64,000 nt of DNA from positions 121,214,501 to 121,278,500 of the forward strand of contig NC_133540.1 in assembly GCF_048773025.1 (NCBI RefSeq), given 5' to 3'. This document shows, piece by piece, positions 45,300 through 56,560 of this stretch. The translations under genes were made by a program, and so were the position numbers. The notes beneath the pieces are model-generated. The model did no database searches and was not told where the DNA came from. It saw only the letters and a list, made by a program, of their open reading frames with translations. The stretch is from Camelus bactrianus. Taxonomy: Eukaryota; Chordata; Mammalia; Artiodactyla; Camelidae. The number at the start of each line of letters is the position of its first letter. Positions within the stretch are counted from its first letter, which is position 1.

Positions 45300-45600
45300 T
45301 TGGGATTGTGAGTTGCCTGATGGAAGGCAGGGGTTGTGCTTTGTTCACAGTGCTTATCTCTAGGACCTCAACAAGGTCAAGGCTTGCAGTGGAACCCAGT
45401 AAACACTGACTAAATACACCAGTGAGTTATAGCCTGCAACCTTCCCGAGACGACTCCCTGGTCTTCCTCAGCCAGATGGAAGCCTTCCCTGCAGAGCACC
45501 ACGCACCTCGCCAGTGACCTTACTGGGTTGTAATGAATTGTCTACATGTTTCTTTCCCACCAGAAAATCAACTTTCAGAAGGCAGGGAGGGACCTTTCAT
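45300..45600 (+). mobile_element. L2-like fragments
   Basis: 'gatggaaggcaggggttgtgctttgttcacagtgcttatctctaggacctc ... agtaaacactgactaaata' follows the sense L2 3' end. A second short match near 45545-45590 ('ccaccagaaaatcaactttcagaaggcaggg') suggests another piece. Edges are uncertain. Confidence 0.5.
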
Positions 45601-46029
45601 ACATATTTTTATATATTTTTTGTCGATTGTGAATCTTTGCCTTTTACTAAAAAGATTAAGGAATGAGTTCCTGGTAGCATTTCCTCCCTAACTCCTGAAG
45701 GTAAGGAGGAGGAGAATGATTATTTATAAAAAGCATAATACTTCTATTTAATCATTAAGTGCCATCATTACATACCGAATATTACATAAATATAATGTAA
45801 TATAAATAGAATATAAATAATAGGCTATAATGGGTTATAAATAGATATAAGAAATCATGTGTATAAAACATACTACAAGTAGTATGTAATTATTACGATA
45901 TAATATGTAGGGAATAGCAAATAATGGTGAATGTAAAAGTAGGTGCTCTTTTGTTAACACTTGGCCTCTGTTTTCCCCAGTATACTTTATAAAATGTAAA
46001 ATGACAGACACACAACCAGGACTGAGCTC
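45601..46029. other. Very AT-rich stretch
   Basis: 45720-45910 is almost all A and T with many ATATA and TAATA steps. It holds a perfect inverted repeat with 9-bp arms (acatactac / gtagtatgt) around a 2-base centre at 45868-45887. No gene is seen. Confidence 0.6.
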
Positions 46030-46169
46030 AGTTAGTTCAGTCTTAAAGCTCTGGATTCAGTCTATTTTGTGTCTTACAGCAAGTTATTTAAACCTCACCA
46101 AGACTCAGTCTTCTCTATAGTCTGTAATAATGTCTATAAAATTTATAATCTCGACTTTGCAGATTATTG
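46030..46169 (+). mobile_element. MIR SINE (sense member of an inverted pair)
   Basis: 'tagttcagtcttaaagctctggattcagtc', 'cagcaagttatttaaacctcaccaagactcagtcttctctatagtctgtaataatg' match sense MIR from head to core. Confidence 0.7.
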
Positions 46170-46300
46170 TAATAATGACAGCTAACATATATTGAGCACC
46201 TTCTATGCTCAGAACATCACCATGAACTCTCCACGCTGCCAACCTTGGGGCATAGAGACCATTATCTTTCCCGTGTAACAGGGATGAACCACAGACCTAG
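46170..46300 (-). mobile_element. MIR SINE (antisense member of an inverted pair)
   Basis: 'taatgacagctaacatatattgagcaccttctatgctcagaacatcacc' begins a reversed MIR tail, followed by 'gaccattatctttcccgtgtaacaggg'. It abuts the sense MIR tail to tail. Confidence 0.7.
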
Positions 46301-47439
46301 AGTGGTCATTTTTAAAAAGGCTAAAACACTTTGTAAACCACATATTGTCTTACACAAAAGTTAAAGAAGTCTTACTGAGAAACATAGAAGCATTTTTGAG
46401 GCTCACGCAGACTTCTTTGTTTTTAGTTTTTACGGAATGGAGTTGAGCATAGACCAAGAAACTATTCGTCATGCATTGGAAACAAACCAAAAAAAAAAAA
46501 AAAAAAAAGTATCCTGAATAAGCTGAAAACAACCAAAGAATTGAGGTGTAAATATCTCAGACTCTGTACTGGAGAACCTCAGACATTACAGGGTTGGATC
46601 TCACAGTGGGCATGGGTTCCAGGATTGACAGAAGAGGAAGAGAGACATGGGGGGAGGAGCGGGTCCAACATGGTCTATGGGTTTAGAACCTAGTACAGAG
46701 TTCCTGGGGACTGTGTACCAGAGCACACAGGCTTCGTATTTAGCTGTCCTTATAGACAAGCAAGGCACTGTGATTCTTAGTTTCTAAGTCTGTTGCTTTA
46801 CATACTGACATCATTAGGAAAAAGGAAAATGTATTCAGGTACAAATTTTGTATCAATGGATGATCACTGGTCTTCTACACAAAGAAACTTGCCTCCCTAA
46901 CTAAGAGTTTCCATCTCACTCACAAAAATGATCCCAAATCCCACCCATTCAAGGCTCCTTCCTACTGTTTCAGACTCCAGATGAGGTCACAGGATCACAG
47001 GGCTCTCCCAGTGTGGATTATCTGGATCAACCTGAAATGAAACAATATTATTTTATATTATTTTTAAAATTAAAAAATAGAGAGACCATAGAATTGAAAT
47101 TAAATGTGCTCTACAACAAGGTCACTATATCACCCCAGATTACTAACCAATTTAAAAAACTTTTCAATAGTTTCTCTGAGTTGCTGGGATAAGAGGACCC
47201 TGCCCAAGGATTTTGCTATTTCTTATTGTTAGTTTGGGAAATACTATTTTGTAAATAAGTCCTAGAGCGCTGCATTGGACAGTGGCCAAATATAAGAATT
47301 TCCAATATACCCTTAAATAAATTATTTTATTTAGGCTCTGAAGATATTTGAGGTTTGTAGGTTTTTATTGTTTATTTGACAAAATGTCTCTGTTTTCATT
47401 GCTTTCTCTTGAATTTTCTTTTTAAATGTGGTGTCGAAA
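46301..47439. other. Unassigned stretch with an A20 run
   Basis: Homopolymer A at 46489-46508. The rest is not assigned. A short segment near 46668-46705 resembles 12648-12682 (see findings). Confidence 0.5.
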
Positions 47440-47545
47440 TACTGGATTAGGATTCATAATACGTGAGTTCTAGACCCACTTCTGCCCCTAGTGAGCTTTG
47501 TCATTTTTGTCAGGTTGCCTCTCCTCTCTCAGCCTGAATTTTATT
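47440..47545 (+). mobile_element. MIR SINE fragment
   Basis: Sense MIR head and core: 'actggattaggattcataatacgtgagttctagacccacttctgcccctagtgagctttgtcatttttgtcagg'. Confidence 0.6.
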
Positions 47546-48779
47546 TATGTAGCAACCATGCAAGCTTGTCTTATTGTAACCTCTCTCCTTCTAGAGCACA
47601 CGCACACAGACACACACACGCCATAAATGTGATAATATAGCATTGATTCAGCACTTTGGCAATACCGAATTTGCTTTCTCTGCCTAAAGGTTATAGAAGA
47701 GCAGCATCCATCTTCTTGGAAGTTTTCGCATCCATCTAATAGTCTTCTATACTGTTAAAATCATTGTATTAATGACCTAAATTGAATGTAAATTAGGTAA
47801 GCACTGATGTTATTTTATATGGGTACTGCTCTCTGTGATACTGATTAACTTGTCTCTGACAGCAAAATAAAACATGGTAATCAATATTTCCGATTGATTT
47901 TTTTTTTCTGCTGGGGTGGTGTGAGTATACACTGATCAACCTGATTTTTACTGCCAATCAGACTGTATGAAGCACAATTTCAATAATTGTTTTCTTTCCG
48001 TGTTTCCTCTCTGACGTCCACATTGATTTGCAGGCACATTTTGAAGATGTGCTCTAATAATGGAAAGAGACATGGTTAGATTAGAGAAAAAAACACAGTA
48101 GAAATTATGTGCTAACAATGCAGTTCACCTCCATGTTCTTTCTTGACAGCGCCCCTTCTCAAGATGTGCATAATTGATATTGCCACAAGCACTTTCCCAT
48201 TCTTTCGCACAGCTAAGAGAATAGGGCGGGTTAGCATGCAGAATAAAGACCCTGGACTGAACAATAGAATCCAGCGTGCTTTATTTCATGAAATATTCCA
48301 TTCATCAGAAATGAATATTTTCATTGTAATTGAATTGAGACAGGCAGGTAGCCTGAGCTTGTTCTTTATTTTGTTTCTCCCAGAAGGGATGATTTCAACA
48401 GCTGGTAAAAACTTAATAAAGGATCAGCAAGTGGCAATCAGTTATTCAATCACCATTTTTTTTAAAGGAAACATATGTGCTTCACAGAGTAACCCTTTTC
48501 CTCTTATGGCATTGCCTCCTTAGGTAGCCCTCATTTATAGAGCATGTATGTGTTCTTATCACTCTGAGACACTTGCTGGCCAGAGTGAAATGCTTTCCTA
48601 GGCACAGTCTGATTCCAGAAGGAATCTCAGGGTTGAGTCCAATAAGGATGCTGATGGGGTAGGCGCCCTCTGAGATTCAGCACAGTGCGTTTACCTGCAA
48701 CAATGTTCAGGAACCTCTCTGTTGGAAGAATCAGCCCTTCTGGATACTTCAGAGCATTTTTGAGAGTTTCTTCATAATA
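47546..48779. other. Unassigned stretch holding the longest open frame
   Basis: Unique-looking sequence. The 126-codon frame at 48143-48523 has no domain, signal or splice context that I can support, so I do not call a gene. A short CA-rich run lies at 47598-47621. Confidence 0.5.
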
Positions 48780-48960
48780 AAAATGATAATGAGGATGATG
48801 ATAGATTCTGCTTGTCAAGTACTTTCTGTCCTCACAAATTCTTGCAAGAAAGGTGTTAATATGTCCTTTTTATGAAAGAGTAATCTGACCTTCAGAACAT
48901 TTAAATGACTTGCTGGAGGTCACACAGCTGGTGAGTGATGCGGCCAGAATGTGAACTCAG
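48780..48960 (-). mobile_element. MIR SINE
   Basis: Reverse MIR: 'caagtactttctgtcctcacaaattcttgcaag', 'catttaaatgacttgctggaggtcacacagctggtgagtgatgcggccagaatgtgaac'. Confidence 0.82.
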
Positions 48961-49689
48961 CAGTGTTGTCTTACCAATGTGTTCTCCCGGCTTTGTGCTG
49001 CTGCCTCTTATTTCCGATTTCAATGTCAGTCTGATCAAGTCTTCCCAAACACCCACACGTGTTGAATCCTTGCACTGAAGGCAGGTGGCGCCATCGGATT
49101 TTCATGCAGGACTAGTGCTTCATTTTTCAAGAAGCACAGGAAATTAATCCAGTAAGTGGAATTTGGGAGGCTACTCAAATACCAGAGCTACTGCGGACAG
49201 TTCAGCTTTTTAAAGAATCTGGAGTGAGACTTCCCACAAAGTTAAACCTTCAGAATGGTGCCAAACTCAGAAGTAAAACACAGAAAGACATCTCCTCTGT
49301 TGTGATGGTGAATAGACAGAATCAAGTAAAACAGCCAAGGTGAAGTCAGGATCTGAACATTTCAACCAGTATGCTGCAATGATTCCACCATGGACCAAAA
49401 AGGAAGATGGGCTTTTATTGCCAGTGAAGGGATAATGGCAAAGGAAAGAAAAAAAAATCTAAGAGAGAAAAAGTGGAGATGAGCATGATCAACAGCAGAG
49501 AAAGTGAATGCATGGCTGTGTCAGGAAAGATAAGAGAAGGTGAAGTACGTTGTATAAGAGGTGACGACAAGGCGTCAAGTGACAGCTATTCTAAGAGCAG
49601 AGAACAAATTTAAGACTGAGGGAAGGAATCATTCCTGTATTAAAAGAAGGATTAGGGAACAAAGAACAGTTTAATTCTTAGTGATAATA
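48961..49689. other. Unassigned stretch
   Basis: A purine-rich section at about 49430-49600. No repeat or gene recognised. Confidence 0.45.
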
Positions 49690-49880
49690 TTGTGTATTAT
49701 TTTCATTATATTTACTCATCATTTCTACATATGATGTGTCATTTAATCCACACAACAGTTCTGTGTAGTAGGTTAATTGGATGCTTCAGTCTCTGTTTTA
49801 GAAATACAGAACTCCAGTGTCTGGGAGGCCAAGGGACTCGTCTGCTCTCCTGAGTAAGTGGTGGAGCTGAAACAAGAAAA
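49690..49880 (-). mobile_element. MIR SINE
   Basis: Reverse MIR: 'gatgtgtcatttaatccacacaacagttctgtgtagtagg', 'gaggccaagggactcgtctgctctcctgagtaagtggtggagctgaaac'. Confidence 0.78.
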
Positions 49881-50689
49881 TGTGTTCTGGCTCCATCTAG
49901 TTCCCTCTCCCGTGGACTGTGGGGCATCACTGTGTCATGTTAAAAGTACATCTGTCATAGGATGGCTTTGCCACACATGCTTGGGGCATCTAGTTCCCGG
50001 ACGAGTCTGGTCTTTGTGATTTGAAATAACCATAGGGATAAAGGTACATACAGAGTGAAGCACTGAGTGTATTTCACCTGTTGTATTTTGCTAACCTGGG
50101 CTAGTTACGGTGCATTCATTATAGAACAGGGGTCAAGTATGTCACAGGTTTAATTTGAACATCAGTGAGAGTGGAGAGCTGAAAACTTAGTGGCCTTCGC
50201 TGTGGACCAGGGAGCCATATTGACTCACCTCTAGCGTATAGAAAGGTAGTATGAACTCCAGTGGTCATCTGTGGTTCCTGTCTGCCCAGGGGCTCTTTCC
50301 CTTCTCCTCTTCTTGGTTGTCAATACATAGGTGGAACTGACTCACTTCGCCTCCTCTACCCTTAAGCTATCGGGTTGGTATATGCCACGCCCCTTACTGG
50401 GCCAATAGGTGTCTTCCTTGGTTACTTTCTGCCAGGGTAGGTGGAAAAGACCATTGCTTTCCTTGGGTATTGATCTGGGGGATGTGGGTCTGGGGTTGCC
50501 AGCTCACGAGGGAGCTGGATAGAAAACTGAGAACAGAGAGCCCCTAACCCCACTGATTGAGCCTCCAAAAAGAACCAGCCACATCCTTGAACCTCCCTCT
50601 TGAGGTAACGAATAAATCCTCAGGCTAATATGCCTTGAGATTTGGCCATTCTGCAAATCAGAGTCATATGCAGATACAGGTGGCTGGTG
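49881..50689. other. Unassigned stretch
   Basis: 50190-50660 is richer in GC and may be an old repeat (its ...gccacgccccttactgggcc... section has that look), but I cannot name a family. Confidence 0.4.
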
Positions 50690-50905
50690 CATAATGATGA
50701 CAGTGAGCGCTTAGTGAAATGCATGCTGTACTGTGAAGCATTCTAAGAACTTTCATGCATTAATCGTTTCATTCTGAAAGTCCTAGGAAGTATGTACCAT
50801 TTTATTTCCATTTTACAAATGAAGAAGCTAAAGCATAGAGAGGTGAGGTGCCTTGCTCTTAGATCAAAGAGATAGGAAGAAGCAGAGCTCAGATTTGAAC
50901 CCAGA
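50690..50905 (-). mobile_element. MIR SINE, near full length
   Basis: Reverse MIR: 'agtgagcgcttagtgaaatgcatgctg', 'atgcattaatcgtttcattctgaaagtcctaggaag', 'ttccattttacaaatgaagaagctaaagcatagagagg', 'agcagagctcagatttgaacccag' (reversed B-box side). Confidence 0.85.
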
Positions 50906-52247
50906 GAGAGAGGGAGAGGTGTTTCTATGCATATATACACTTCGTCTTTATAGGTATATACTTCACCTCTCTGTAATCTGAACATGTTCAGTAAGAATGG
51001 AATTAATGTTACAAATTAGGAGATTAATGTTGGTTATGTGCATGGAAAAAAGTATCTTAAATTTTATCCCAGTGTCATGGACAAGAATAGAAATGGCTAT
51101 TAGAGCTTAAAAAGAAACTATAAATTTATGAATGTTCTGAAAGGGTATAAACAGGAAAATTAAAATGAATCAGTGTAACATTGAAGCATCTCTATTATAT
51201 GGCATTAAGTCTCTGAAAGAGAAGCTAGTTAACTCATCAAATCTTTTTCAGAAGTAATAAAGTGAAACCAAACAAAAACTTAGAGGCAGCTAGGTATAGG
51301 CACGGGAGCACATTTTGTAGAATTATTTTTGAGGGAAACATGACAGTGGCGACGAATCTCTGAACAGATACTGAGAATGGAAATATGTTGTGAGCCAGAA
51401 CGTATAACCAAGCCATGTACTGGGACATTGCAAAGTTAGAGATGTTATCTCAAAGCTAGACAATGGAAAACACTATATTGGGGACGTTGCAGAAGAACTC
51501 CTCAAATATTTTGAAAAATTATCTCTAAACACCATCTAGCCCCTGGGCTACTTTATGTCGATGAACCTGAGTCTGTTTGCAAGGATCCCTGACTCTACGT
51601 TATAATTGGTGAATCCTGTGCCAAGATGTATGTGGAATTGAAAGGGTTAACTCACCTCAGACCACTGATATAGGTCGCCATAAAAAATAAATTTTGTTAT
51701 TTTCAAAAGTGTCAAGATCCTATCGCTTCCTGTTGTATCATGCAAGCAATTGCAAAAAGTGTCGGAAACACTTCTGAAAAATCTCTTCTTACGCTTTTAG
51801 AAAAGAAATGTCTTGGAATCATGATTGTGTCTTAGGACTGCAGTAGGCAAATGGGAAAAATCTGACCATCTGTTCTTGTAGGGCTGGTATACTAAGAATA
51901 TTTTTTGATATTTTTAAATGCTTGGAAAAAACATGAAGAGTAATATTCAATGACTTAAAAATCAGATGAAATTCAAGTTTCGATGTCTGTAAATAGTTAT
52001 TTGTAATGTAGCCTTAGTCATTAATTCACTTATTGTCTATGGCTTTGTTCGTGCTGTGTCTGCAGATTTGAGTAGAGATCCTATGACCTGCCAAACATGG
52101 GATACTTCCTCTCTGATCCTTTACAGAAACAGTTTGTCAACTCTGTCTTAAAATAATAAAGCTATGATCTAGAAGCACTTGCAATGCTCATCCTAGGGAA
52201 ATAGAGTTAGTGCCTGGAAACAAACAAATGAACTGTCAAATAAATGA
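50906..52247. other. Unassigned stretch
   Basis: AT-rich, no repeat or gene recognised. It ends at the ATGT tract. Confidence 0.45.
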
Positions 52248-52303
52248 ATGTATGTATGTATGTATGTATGTATGTATGTATGTATGTATGTATGTATGTA
52301 TGT
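52248..52303 (+). repeat. (ATGT)14 microsatellite
   Basis: 56 bp of uninterrupted tetranucleotide. It makes an artificial His/Thr/Tyr-repeat frame on the minus strand. Likely length-polymorphic. Confidence 0.97.
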
Positions 52304-53079
52304 GACTTAACCATCCCACCTGTTGTGTTGATTTTACTTCCTGGATTAAAATCTTAAACCGTGGTTGACTCAAAATATGCAGTGATATTTTAGAAAATTT
52401 TTTTTTTCGTGGCAAGTTTATACAATCCTCTGGCAAGTGATGTAGTTGGCTATCAATTTCATTCCCATGTTTTATTTAATAGAAAGACTATGTAAACTGT
52501 GTCCTGTCGAAACACGTAGCCTCGTGAAGATAAGGAAAACGTTTCGGTTTTGGAATGAGGTTTTCCTAAAGTGTCTAAGTTAATTTGTAAAATGAACAAT
52601 TCTTGGATTTCTTTCACCCCATTAACAGATTTGGTAAGGCAGTTAGGATAAAAAAGGTGAATGTCAGCTAGCAAGAATATTATGATTCCTGTGCTCCGTT
52701 GTACTGCAGTATAGAAATCACCGATGGATGGTGTGGATATATGATAGAAAAAGAAAGGAATATTCAAAAAAGGACACAGTATCTGTATACTTGGAGTTTA
52801 CAGGCAGACTTGTTGTGCTTATGCCGTTTGCCTGTCTACAATTACCAACTCACTTGCTTTTCTTATCTCTATATTCTACCCATGTATTTTGTTTCTTTAA
52901 AAATATTTGAAGCAGAAAATATGTACAAAATGTGTATCTGATTCTGCACATGGAAGAATGATAATATAATGGTCTGTGTGCCCATCTGTTTTCTCTTTCA
53001 TTTTTCTCTATGTTCTTAGGAAATACTTTTTCTGTTTTCTATTGTAATTGCTTGTGTCCTATATTCCTCCGAGATACTG
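52304..53079. other. Unassigned stretch
   Basis: No repeat recognised. Overlapping frames at 52459-52941 on both strands have no known domain. Confidence 0.45.
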
Positions 53080-53215
53080 TGAGTTTCTTCAAGGCATGGT
53101 CCTTCACTCATTCTTCTCCACCCACCCCCAACCACCCCCCAGAGTATCTAGTACATTACCTTTAACAAAGCAAGTACTTAAATAAATGTATGTGGAATGA
53201 ATGAGTGAATGTGCT
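53080..53215 (+). mobile_element. L2 LINE 3' end
   Basis: 'gtgagtttcttcaaggcatgg', then 'agagtatctagtacattacctttaacaaagcaagtacttaaataaatgtatgtggaatgaatgagtg' follow the sense L2 terminus. Confidence 0.7.
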
Positions 53216-54064
53216 GCAAGCTCTCTGTGGACAAAAATCACTCATTATCTGTTTCTTATAGTTATTCAACTTAGAGGTATAGAGTAGGCAATTAGCAAAT
53301 GTTGCAATTGAGTTGAATGAAAAGTCCAGATTTTTTCCATTCAGGTGCACCCCTGAATGTCTGGGTACAAGCCCTGGGAGTTATGAGCTGTATGGGCATT
53401 TTCTCCAAAGTAGTAAATATAATAGAGCAGCATCCTGAGAGGTTATTGAAGTGCTCAAGGCTACCGTACCCATTTACTGAAGACCTCCAGTTACATACGC
53501 TGTAACTGTCCTATTCTTTCTCTCTCTTTCCAGCTATTTCTGTTAATCATGTCAAGTTGGTCTGCATTTTGCTGTTCTCATTACGGGTTTGAAAGTGTCC
53601 CTCTGGCTCATGTCATTGGGTGCTTCAGCTCTAGGCTCATCTTTTCTCTTTTCTACTTTCCTGTTCCCCCCACTCCTTTCAGATCTTCTCCCTGTTCTCC
53701 TTATGACCCTTCTACACTTCTTGACTTGGCTTTGTTGTCCAGTGAGAACATTCTCCCAAGTTGGCAGTTAACTTTAAACAAACCATGAAAATTTGATTCG
53801 CTCGTCTCCATTTCTCTTGGCTACTTTTGCCATTGCTTGCTTTGAGAGGCTATTTTTTTTTCTTTTTTCTTTTCTTACTTTTAATTGCTTCTAAAAGATA
53901 AAGCAAAAATAGTAGCAATACATTGTGCATTTGTAGTATATGTAAATCATAAATGATACAGGGAGAAATATTGGGAATATATTGTTATAAGGAAGATCCC
54001 TGTAGAATACATGAAGTGATACAATATTTGAAGCTAGACTTTTAAGAAAGATGTAAATTTTGGT
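53216..54064. other. Unassigned stretch
   Basis: No gene. Frames at 53549-53788 are Pro/Leu/Ser-rich by composition. Confidence 0.45.
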
Positions 54065-54290
54065 TTTTTTTTTTAAATTATCGAAGTACAGTCGAGTTAC
54101 AACATTATATTAGTTTCAGGTGTATAGCAAAGTGAGTCAGATATATATAATTCAGATTCTTTTCCATTATAGGTTATTACAAGATATTGAGTATAGTTCC
54201 CTGTCTATACAGTAAATCCTTGTTGTTTATCTATTTTATGTATAGTGTGTGTGTTAATCCTACACTCCTAGGTTATCCCTCCCCCTGAAA
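54065..54290 (-). mobile_element. L1 3' tail
   Basis: Minus-strand L1 tail. On the plus strand it reads 'aattatcgaagtacagtcga', 'gttacaacattatattagtt', 'tcaggtgtatagcaaagtga', 'gttattacaagatattgagt', 'atagttccctgtctatacag'. I saw no clear target duplication because both sides are T-rich. Confidence 0.85.
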
Positions 54291-54959
54291 GGCTTCTTTT
54301 TTTTTTTAAATTCTAATTTGTAGCTGTTCTAAACAGGAAAAGGGGGTGGAAGCTGGCCTCCTCATAAATAAAATAGTACCATGATATGCTGTCTTTACTC
54401 TTAGATTGTTACTCAAGAGCGTTTTTATTTTTCAAGGTCAGATAACTGAGTGAATACTGAAAACTTGAGACTTAATTCAGTTATAAGTGACCTATTCTGG
54501 TACAATAAACATTTTGATTGAGTGCCTTCATCATACACCACTTTTACACCACATGTGGAGCATCTTCTTGAAATTCTCACTTGAACATAAATAATTTTGA
54601 ATTCAGAACTAGAATTTGTATTTTGTGAAAAATATAGAGAAAGTCATATCCAAGGTCCTGGTAGTAGGAATGTTAGGTATAACTAGACCTGTCTATTGTG
54701 TATATAAAATTCAATGGGTTGCCAGTCAACTCAAGCTGCAGGTAATATGTAAATAGTTAACTTAAATAACCAGTATGTATTTCCATCTTGTAAACATAAC
54801 CATTTGACATGGGGAGCGTATTACCTGGAAACTAATTTTGAAGGTAGTTTCTTGGTAGATTAATGTCATCAATACATGTTGGCGCCTCTTTAATGAAGTT
54901 TACACTATTATAAGGTTTTAGATTTATACCTTTTAGTGAGGAACTAAATGAGCTTTGAC
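54291..54959. other. Unassigned stretch
   Basis: AT-rich, nothing recognised. Confidence 0.45.
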
Positions 54960-55125
54960 ATTAGATCAGGTTCTTATTAGCTGTGCTGTCTAAGCCTTGG
55001 TTTCCTCATCCAGGAAACTGAAATACCAGTCTCATAATGCTGATGGAAGATTAAATGAAATAAAGCCCTCGATGAGGTATCTGGAATATAGAAGGTGTTC
55101 AAGAAATGGTAATTATTTTTGGAGT
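54960..55125 (+). mobile_element. MIR SINE
   Basis: Sense MIR: 'ttattagctgtgctgtctaagccttggtttcctcatccaggaaactgaaatacc', 'gatggaagattaaatgaaataaagc', 'ggtatctggaatatagaaggtgttcaagaaatgg'. Confidence 0.8.
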
Positions 55126-55409
55126 TGAGTTTTGTTCTTCCCATTCTTACAATAAATAGCAATAGTTATTATTAAGTGTTGATTTAGATTTCAAAAGATG
55201 GTAACTGAAGTGAATAATATTTTATATAATTAAGTGGCATGATTGTATGAATTATGAGACAATATATAAGAACATATTTTGTGGGATTTTGAGGCTATTA
55301 GCTTTTTTATGAGGATTTTAATAACATCCACTTTGAAATCATATAAAACAAAAATTTTTCCTTTTGGATAAAAAAAGTTTCTTACTATTAAGACATAGTA
55401 TGGAACATT

Positions 55410-55600
55410 AATTTTTATTGAGCACTAATTAAGTGCCAGGGACAATTCTATATACCTTACAGTCAGTTATCTCTAAATCTTCACAAATCTTATGAATTTG
55501 GTACTGTGTCTGTCTTCACTTATAGATGAGAAAATTGAAGTACAGAGAGGAGTAGAAATGGCAGAGCCTGGATGGAGGCCTAAGCTTTTATAACTCACAA
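55410..55600 (-). mobile_element. MIR SINE
   Basis: Reverse MIR: 'attgagcactaattaagtgccagggacaattctatataccttacag', 'cttcacttatagatgagaaaattgaagtacagagagg', 'ggcagagcctggatgg'. Confidence 0.82.
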
Positions 55601-56234
55601 CCCTGCTCTTGTAATCATCGTATAACTCTCCCTCAGTATTAGGGAGAGTCACATTGGAGTAATGAGTCCTATTCAGAGGCAAATCCAGAAATTTGTATTA
55701 GGTGAAAATACATACCAGGTTGGAATTGCAACATAGAATGTTTAGAAAAAGTAAAAGCATCTCGGTGGAGCTCCAAACATCTAGTATAAAAGTATTTGCA
55801 CTTTTAAAAGGCAGGTCAAATTTGTAATGAGGTAAAGTAGGAGAAACCTGTTATCAGAACACATACATGGTAGACATTTGAGAAATTGTTAGTTAACTCT
55901 GAATCAGATTTCTACATTATAGCTATTTTTTGAAAGTTATCAAGATATGAATTATTTGAGGGTCTGAATTATCAGATGAGTCATTTTATTGATGAATAAT
56001 TTATCCCAGCACATTTTCAAAACTGTTTACTTTTTTGGTATACACAGATTCTGCCAAGGTGCATGGTTTCATGTGACTGCTGTCAACTCCTAAGAGAGGA
56101 ATCCCTAAAAAAGGAGGGGAGTCCCAGTAGTTTCTGACTACACAGGTTTTCCTTAATTTACTGCTGGGAAAAAAAAAAATAACTTTTGACAGCCAGAAGT
56201 TATAACAATACTTTTTTTTCCAGAGAATCTTTTT
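55601..56234. other. Unassigned stretch
   Basis: AT-rich, nothing recognised. Confidence 0.45.
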
Positions 56235-56560
56235 TTAAACACATTTTTTATAGTATGATTCCTGTGCAGTAAATTACACATATTTCAGATGTACAATTTG
56301 ATGAATTTTGATAGATGTGTACACCACTGAAACCACCGTCAAGATAGCTAACATTTCCATCACTCCCCAGGAGGTGCAGATTTCGAATGACCAATTTATC
56401 CCTTCCCATCCCCTCTACACCCTGGTAATCATAAGTTGTTCTCTATGTCTATGAGTCAGTTTCTGTTTTGTAGATAAGTTTGTGTCCTTTTTTTTATTTT
56501 AAGATTCTACAAATAAGCACTATCATATGGTATTTTTCTTTCTCTTTCTGTTTCCAGACA
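56235..56560 (-). mobile_element. Old L1 3' UTR fragment
   Basis: On the minus strand it follows an old L1 3' end. On the plus strand it reads 'gtaaattacacatatttcag', 'atgtacaatttgatgaattttg', 'aaccaccgtcaagatagctaac', 'ccctggtaatcataagttg', 'gattctacaaataagcac', 'tatcatatggtattt'. Confidence 0.75.

Noticed and set aside
48143-48523. 126-codon open frame, the longest in the window
   Set aside because: No domain, no codon or splice evidence and no neighbouring exons. This length is expected by chance somewhere in 64 kb of both strands.
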